From Salinisphaera sp. (lineage in GTDB: Bacteria > Pseudomonadota > Gammaproteobacteria > Nevskiales > Salinisphaeraceae): a stretch of 64,000 nt of DNA. A model generated the notes under the pieces. The model was not told the DNA's origin. It saw only the letters and a program-made list of their open reading frames with translations, and ran no database searches. A program made the translations under genes and the position numbers. The stretch is from contig JAQIBT010000014.1 in NCBI GenBank assembly GCA_027858915.1, positions 1-64,000 on the forward strand, in the 5' to 3' direction. Position 1 is the first letter of the stretch; each line of letters starts with the position of its first letter. Of the stretch, positions 59,540 through 64,000 are shown piece after piece.

Positions 59540-60217
59540 TTGCAGCTCACTTTTTTCGATCTTGACCAGACCCTGCTGTCTGGCGACAGCGATTACGAAT
59601 GGAACCGTTTCCTGCTGGAAGAAGGAGCAGTTGATCGCGAGCGATACGCCGCGGCCAACGAGCGGTTCGCCGGCGATTACGCAGCCGGGGTGCTTGATAT
59701 CCACGCCTACCAGCGTTTTGCCCTGCAACCGCTGATCGATATTCCCTACGCCGAGATCACGGCATTGCGCGCGCGTTTTGTCGAGCAGCGCATCGAGCCG
59801 GTAATCGCCGCCCAGGCGCGCGCGGTGCTCGATCATCATCGAGCGCGTGGCGACACGATCGCGATCATCACGGCCACCAATCGCTTCATCACCGAACCGA
59901 TCGCGACCCGCCTGGGTGTCGATCATCTGATTGCGACCGAACCCGAAATTGTCGACGGGATCTATACCGGCGCAATTGCCGGCACGCCGTCATTCCAGGA
60001 CGGCAAGATCGAGCGCGCGAAGGCATTCGTCGCCGACCAGGACACGACGTTCGATCACATCACGTTCTACTCCGACTCGCACAACGACCTACCGCTGCTG
60101 CGCTGGGCAGATACCGCCATCGCCGTAGATCCGGATGAGCGTCTGGCAGCCGCCGCGCGTCAAGCGGGCTGGCCGATTGTCACTTTCCGTGGCTCGCAGT
60201 GGCCGTTGCCAGTCTGA
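59540..60217 (+). CDS. HAD-IB family phosphatase
   Basis: 225 residues, SerB-like HAD subfamily IB hydrolase. The nucleophile loop is FFDLDQTLLSGDSD; motif III/IV is TFYSDSHNDLPLL. The TTG start at 59540 has GAGGGTGA just upstream and no closer ATG. Phosphoserine or other phosphomonoester substrates are possible; none is implied by its neighbours. It converges with the inositol-phosphatase-family gene. Confidence 0.85.
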   Translation: MQLTFFDLDQTLLSGDSDYEWNRFLLEEGAVDRERYAAANERFAGDYAAGVLDIHAYQRFALQPLIDIPYAEITALRARFVEQRIEPVIAAQARAVLDHHRARGDTIAIITATNRFITEPIATRLGVDHLIATEPEIVDGIYTGAIAGTPSFQDGKIERAKAFVADQDTTFDHITFYSDSHNDLPLLRWADTAIAVDPDERLAAAARQAGWPIVTFRGSQWPLPV

Positions 60218-60243
60218 AGCGCCGACACGACCCGGGATCAGCT

Positions 60244-61062
60244 TCACGGCGCGTCGCGCGCCTCGTCCCAGTCGGCTACGTAGGGCGCAATAGCCGCACG
60301 CAGCCGGCCGTTGGTAGCAAATACGCTGCGGGTATCGAGGCCGATATTGCCACCGTCAAGCGCCGTGATATCACCGCCGGCCTCGCGCAGAACGACCGTA
60401 AGCGCGGCGATATCCAGGATATTCAGATCGGACTCGAGAATGGCATCGATCCGACCGCTGGCCAGCAGATGATAATGATAGAAATCACCATAGCCGCGGA
60501 TACGATGCACATCTCCAACCAGCCGACCGATACCAGCCCAGACCGCTGACCCGCCGAGCGACCCGATATTGCCGAGCGACAAGCTGGTCTGGTCGATCGT
60601 CGCGATATCGGAGGTCTGGATTGGCTCGCCGTTGAGCGTTGCGCCCAGTCCTTTGGCCGCGCAGGCCAGCTCGCCGCCGTTGAAGGCGGGCGCATTGGAT
60701 ACGCCGACAATCAGTTCTTCGCCGTCGTGGCCGCGGTGCAACAAGGCAATCTGGGTAGAGAAGAACGGATAGCCGCGGACAAAGCTCTTGGTCCCGTCGA
60801 TGGGATCGATCAGCCAGACATATTCGGCGTCCATCGACTCGCGGCCCAGCTCTTCGCCGTAGAACCCATGGTCGGGGAAGGCGTCGGCAAGCACCGATTT
60901 GATCACTCGCTCGGATTCGATATCCGCTACGGTGACCGGACTGGCGTCTGCCTTGTGCTCGACATCGAAATCGCTGTGATAGTAACGGTTGATCACGGCC
61001 TCAGCCGCGCGCGCAGCGTCCACAGCCACCTCAAGAAAACAGGTCAAGTCAGTCACGTTCAT
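60244..61062 (-). CDS. Inositol monophosphatase-family phosphatase (possible HisN)
   Basis: Mg- and Li-sensitive phosphatase fold, 272 residues from ATG 61062. Metal motifs are GEELG, IDPIDGTKSF and the late LNILDIAALTVV (where WDxAA is usual). HisN-type histidinol-phosphatases are the closest functional candidates, but the family also includes CysQ and inositol monophosphatases. The open frame extends 33 codons upstream without similarity. Confidence 0.85.
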   Translation of the reverse strand: MNVTDLTCFLEVAVDAARAAEAVINRYYHSDFDVEHKADASPVTVADIESERVIKSVLADAFPDHGFYGEELGRESMDAEYVWLIDPIDGTKSFVRGYPFFSTQIALLHRGHDGEELIVGVSNAPAFNGGELACAAKGLGATLNGEPIQTSDIATIDQTSLSLGNIGSLGGSAVWAGIGRLVGDVHRIRGYGDFYHYHLLASGRIDAILESDLNILDIAALTVVLREAGGDITALDGGNIGLDTRSVFATNGRLRAAIAPYVADWDEARDAP

Positions 61063-61237
61063 ACCAGGTTCGATCAGCAAATTAACGCCGAGCATACTAG
61101 GGCGTGTAGCCATTTCATACGACGCCTCGCCGGCGGCTATTTTTTTGCAAGAGCAAGGCACAGGGAGCGCGATGTAGCCGAGCTACAACGCTGGATTGCG
61201 GGAAATAGCCGCTATCTGTTCGAGTTCCGGCACGGAA

Positions 61238-62128
61238 TCAGCGCAGAACGCCGACCATCGTGAGCACCGCCAGCATAGCGAGCAGTACCAGCAGCGCACG
61301 CGAAATCAACGATAGCGCTTCGAGCAACGTGACGTTGAACTGCTCGGCATAGCGCGGCGAATCGGTGTCGGCCGGCCCGAGCCCCAGCGCGCCACGCCCG
61401 ACGCAGGCCAGCAATCGCCAGCTGGCCAGGCCGCTGATATGGGTAGTAGCGCTTGCGGCCCGCCAGGCGCGCACGGCGCAGCGTGTCTCTCCGGCCAGCG
61501 CATAGACGATGGCCGCGAGATGCGCCGGAAACCAGGCCGCCAGGCCGTGGACGTATTCAGCCGTGCGCGCAGTCGCCTGCGTTGCCGGCTCGCGGTCTGC
61601 CAGGCTGGGCAGTTCTCGCACCAGCCGGTAGAACAGCGCGCCGGTCGGACCCGCCACGAAAAACCAGAGCAGCACGGCAAGCACCCGCTCGTGCCCCTGA
61701 ACCAGCACCGCGCCGAGGATCGTCGCACCCTTGATGTCGACGGCAGCCCGCCCGGTCGCGCGACGCGACAGAGCCACTGCGCGGGCTCGGGCCTCTTCCT
61801 GCCCCGACTCGCTGCGGGCATGGGCCAGCGCATAGACGTCTTCCCATAGATCGCGCGGTCCGAAGCTGATCAGCAGCACCACAAGACCGAACAGCAGCTG
61901 AAAACCCAGCCACAGGTAGTAATAGACCGCAATCTGAATGGCCGCTACAACCAGCAGCGGCGGCAGGATGACCAGCACGCCGGTCGGCGACGACAGCCAG
62001 GCACAGCCAGGGCGGCTGCGCTCGATCAGCCGTACATAGGCCGCGAACGCATCGATACGCCGCCAACGAGTCAACTGACCGAGCGTACGCTCGATCAACA
62101 GCGCGGCCACAATCACAATCAGATGCAC
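61238..62128 (-). CDS. ampE: AmpE regulatory membrane protein
   Basis: 296-residue inner-membrane protein, CobD/CbiB-like superfamily, with four or more helices at residues about 1-90, 135-165, 200-225 and 265-296. AmpE forms an operon with ampD in E. coli and pseudomonads and modulates beta-lactamase/peptidoglycan recycling signalling. Its start overlaps ampD by 10 bp. There is no beta-lactamase gene in the window. Confidence 0.9.
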   Translation of the reverse strand: MHLIVIVAALLIERTLGQLTRWRRIDAFAAYVRLIERSRPGCAWLSSPTGVLVILPPLLVVAAIQIAVYYYLWLGFQLLFGLVVLLISFGPRDLWEDVYALAHARSESGQEEARARAVALSRRATGRAAVDIKGATILGAVLVQGHERVLAVLLWFFVAGPTGALFYRLVRELPSLADREPATQATARTAEYVHGLAAWFPAHLAAIVYALAGETRCAVRAWRAASATTHISGLASWRLLACVGRGALGLGPADTDSPRYAEQFNVTLLEALSLISRALLVLLAMLAVLTMVGVLR

Positions 62129-62685
62129 GCAGCGATCTCCAAGGCACGATTAAACCCGACCCAGTCGAACGCCGGGCCGGGGTCGGTCTTGCGTCCGGGG
62201 GCAATCTGGTTGTGGCCGACGATGCGATCTTGCGTCATCTGCGGATAATGCCGCATCAACGCCGCAGCCACAGCGGCCAGCCATCGATACTGGGCCAGCG
62301 CATAGGGACAGTCGTCCGTGCCTTCCAGCTCGATGCCGACAGCAAAATCGTTGACCCGGGCCCGCCCGTCGAACATGGAAACGCCGGCGTGCCAGGCGCG
62401 ATCGTCAAAGCCGACATACTGGGTCATTCGCCCGCTACGCTCGATCAGCAGATGGGCCGACACCCGCAGCCCAACCAATTCCTGGTAACAGACATGACGG
62501 GCCGTATCGAGCGTGTTGCTGAACAGCGCATCCACCTGACCATGGCCAAACTGTCCCGGCGGCAGCGAGATGCCGTGGACCACCAGCGTGTCCACGGCCG
62601 TACCCGGCGGTCTGGCATCGAAGTTTGGCGAGCGACACTGGCGAGCCCCGCCCAGCCAGCCTGATTGGATCGTCATCGGTTCCAT
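62119..62685 (-). CDS. ampD: 1,6-anhydro-N-acetylmuramyl-L-alanine amidase AmpD
   Basis: Cytoplasmic zinc amidase of peptidoglycan recycling, 188 residues. Zinc ligands: His in VVHGISLPP, then His and Asp ten apart in GHNQIAPGRKTDPG. Its expected substrate is 1,6-anhydroMurNAc-peptide. The ATG at 62685 is 22 nt downstream of the DUF4105 gene. Confidence 0.96.
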   Translation of the reverse strand: MEPMTIQSGWLGGARQCRSPNFDARPPGTAVDTLVVHGISLPPGQFGHGQVDALFSNTLDTARHVCYQELVGLRVSAHLLIERSGRMTQYVGFDDRAWHAGVSMFDGRARVNDFAVGIELEGTDDCPYALAQYRWLAAVAAALMRHYPQMTQDRIVGHNQIAPGRKTDPGPAFDWVGFNRALEIAACI

Positions 62686-62707
62686 CGCATCACTCGTCGA
62701 TCATCAA

Positions 62708-64000
62708 TTAGAAATACGCTTGAATGCCAAAGTCGACGCGCACGCCATCGTCGACTGCGGTCTGGTCATATTCGACCGACGTGCGCAGCGCGAACTCGTC
62801 GATTAACGGAAACTGCGCGCCCAGCTTTGCCCAGCGGAAATAGCCGTCAGCACCGGCCACATATTGCAGAGCGCCGACTTCGCTCTTGATCTGAATGCCG
62901 GGCAGCGGATAAGCCAGCAGCCCGGCACTGCCGCCAGCACCTACGGCATAGGCCGGCTGCAACGAGGGGTTGGCATCGAACGACCCCAGGCCGAACACAT
63001 AGGCGGTCAGTTTGTCATGCCCCCAGGCAAGGCCCGGGCCTGCCTGCAGGTAGTAGCCCAGATCGTTGGGTGCGTCGCCGAACACGCGCGCCGAAGGGCG
63101 TCGCCTCACCCCGGTATCAACCTGGAATGAAATCGGTTTGAACAGGCTGTCGCGCGGGGACAGCGACACGATGTCAAGCAGGCGAAAATCCTCGATGCGC
63201 ACGCGTCCGTCACTGGGATCGAGCCGCAGCCCGAGATCGGCCAGATTGATCTCGGCGCCGCGGGTATAGCCACCGGGGTTATCCAGCAGATCGTGATAGG
63301 CCGGACGGATACGCACACCGAGTGAGAAATTACCGTCTGCATAGATGCCCGATGCGTTGATCCGCAACGAGCGATGGCCGTCCTCGGGCGACGTCCGGGG
63401 TGCCGGCACCGGACTAAACGGCGAGCGTCTCGGGATACGGCTGCGGGCCAGCAGAATCCGATTGGCGAAGCGTTCCGTGGCGGTGTCGGCCGGGGTCGCC
63501 GCAACCGGGTCACCGTTGTTGTCGAGATCCTCGTCGACGTCACCCGCCTGTGCGCCTTTCGCCTGCAGTCGATAGCGCAACTCGTCGTAAGCCACCTCGA
63601 GCACGCCGGCATGATCGGCGCCGTCGAGCGCGGCCAGCCTGGGCGCGTTGAGCGGCAAACGCCGATTAGCCACAGCCTGGGCGAGCGACAGCTGCGCATG
63701 GGTCAGCTGGCTAGCTTCCCAGTGCAGACTCGTCTGCATCGACGGGCGGTACTCGGCCGGCCCCAGCAGCCCGGGTACAGCAGCCAGGCTGCGGATGGTG
63801 TCCGAGGGTATGGCGTACCAGGTGTATTGCCGAGTCAGGTGCAGGGACGGACGGGCGACGTCCAGCAGGCTCAGCAACTGGTAAGAGCAATTTTTGTTGA
63901 AGAAATAATAAACAAATCGAACGCTGTCCATCTCCCATATATGATCGATCAGCCGGGCGATTTGCGGCCGACTCAGCGCCAGCGGATAAGACCACACATC
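62708..64000 (-). CDS. DUF4105 (Lnb N-terminal periplasmic) protein, partial
   Basis: At least 430 residues; the N-terminus is beyond the right edge. NKNCSYQLLSLLDVARPS is a DUF4105 hallmark with the likely Cys active-site motif. After a central linker with a DVDEDLDNNGDP acidic stretch, the C-terminal about 200 residues look like an outer-membrane barrel or beta-rich domain, ending FGIQAYF. Function unknown. It heads, or continues from beyond, the ampD-ampE transcript. Confidence 0.8.
   Translation of the reverse strand, partial: DVWSYPLALSRPQIARLIDHIWEMDSVRFVYYFFNKNCSYQLLSLLDVARPSLHLTRQYTWYAIPSDTIRSLAAVPGLLGPAEYRPSMQTSLHWEASQLTHAQLSLAQAVANRRLPLNAPRLAALDGADHAGVLEVAYDELRYRLQAKGAQAGDVDEDLDNNGDPVAATPADTATERFANRILLARSRIPRRSPFSPVPAPRTSPEDGHRSLRINASGIYADGNFSLGVRIRPAYHDLLDNPGGYTRGAEINLADLGLRLDPSDGRVRIEDFRLLDIVSLSPRDSLFKPISFQVDTGVRRRPSARVFGDAPNDLGYYLQAGPGLAWGHDKLTAYVFGLGSFDANPSLQPAYAVGAGGSAGLLAYPLPGIQIKSEVGALQYVAGADGYFRWAKLGAQFPLIDEFALRTSVEYDQTAVDDGVRVDFGIQAYF

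Overview
The window reads as a chromosomal segment of a GC-rich gammaproteobacterium. Gene content and order are gammaproteobacterial: miaB-phoH-ybeY-corC-lnt-leuS-lptE, ssb and yajR beside uvrA, rluD-pgeF divergent from bamD, pilS-pilR, pilC-pilD-coaE-zapD-yacG, secA-argJ-mutT, and ampD-ampE. Placing it near Salinisphaerales/Nevskiales is an inference, not something the bases prove. I see no prophage, insertion sequence or CRISPR array.

Layout. 1-1100: two strong tandem promoters fire leftward out of the window, followed by about 0.8 kb without a recognisable gene and a tRNA-Gln(CUG) with its terminator. 1.1-13.3 kb: a leftward housekeeping block (rpsI, rplM, a nitroreductase, lptE, leuS, lnt, corC, ybeY, phoH, miaB, ssb, yajR). 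13.6-25.5 kb: uvrA, a PKD-repeat lipoprotein, pgeF, rluD, bamD, nadE, a GFA-family protein, and sucD/sucC. 25.7-33 kb: a rightward run of a small PP0621-like protein, the PilS/PilR two-component pair, pilC, pilD, coaE, zapD and yacG. 33-38.7 kb: a mutT-thiE fusion, argJ and secA, with dciA divergent from secA.

38.7-58.8 kb is the unusual part. A leftward gene train (54.2 to 42.2 kb, mostly overlapping or closely spaced) carries the core of bacterial ceramide synthesis in the Caulobacter order: acyl-ACP synthetase (aasR-like), ceramide reductase (cerR-like), a dedicated acyl carrier protein (acpR-like) and serine palmitoyltransferase (spt). It continues into an SDR reductase, an LpxO-like hydroxylase, an LpxL-family acyltransferase, an 814-residue glycosyltransferase/ELM1 fusion, a stand-alone ELM1 protein, a 2OG-Fe(II) oxygenase and a sulfotransferase. 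The divergent rightward group holds a ceramide-synthase-like GNAT protein (bcerS-like), a MobA-like nucleotidyltransferase, a lipid kinase and a Tam41-like nucleotidyltransferase; the last three look like a phospho-headgroup module. A GT4 glycosyltransferase and an MsbA-type ABC exporter lie next to this block. Taken together it looks like a full pathway for making, decorating and exporting an anionic and possibly glycosylated or sulfated sphingolipid.

Within it, the cerR-like and spt frames are one uninterrupted open frame with no stop between them and no usual start codon for spt, while the acp gene lies inside this frame in another phase. This is either a genuine fusion with an overprinted ACP or a local sequence error.

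58.8-64 kb returns to ordinary genes: rppH, a HAD-IB phosphatase, an inositol-monophosphatase-family enzyme, ampE, ampD and the C-terminal part of a DUF4105 protein that runs off the right edge.
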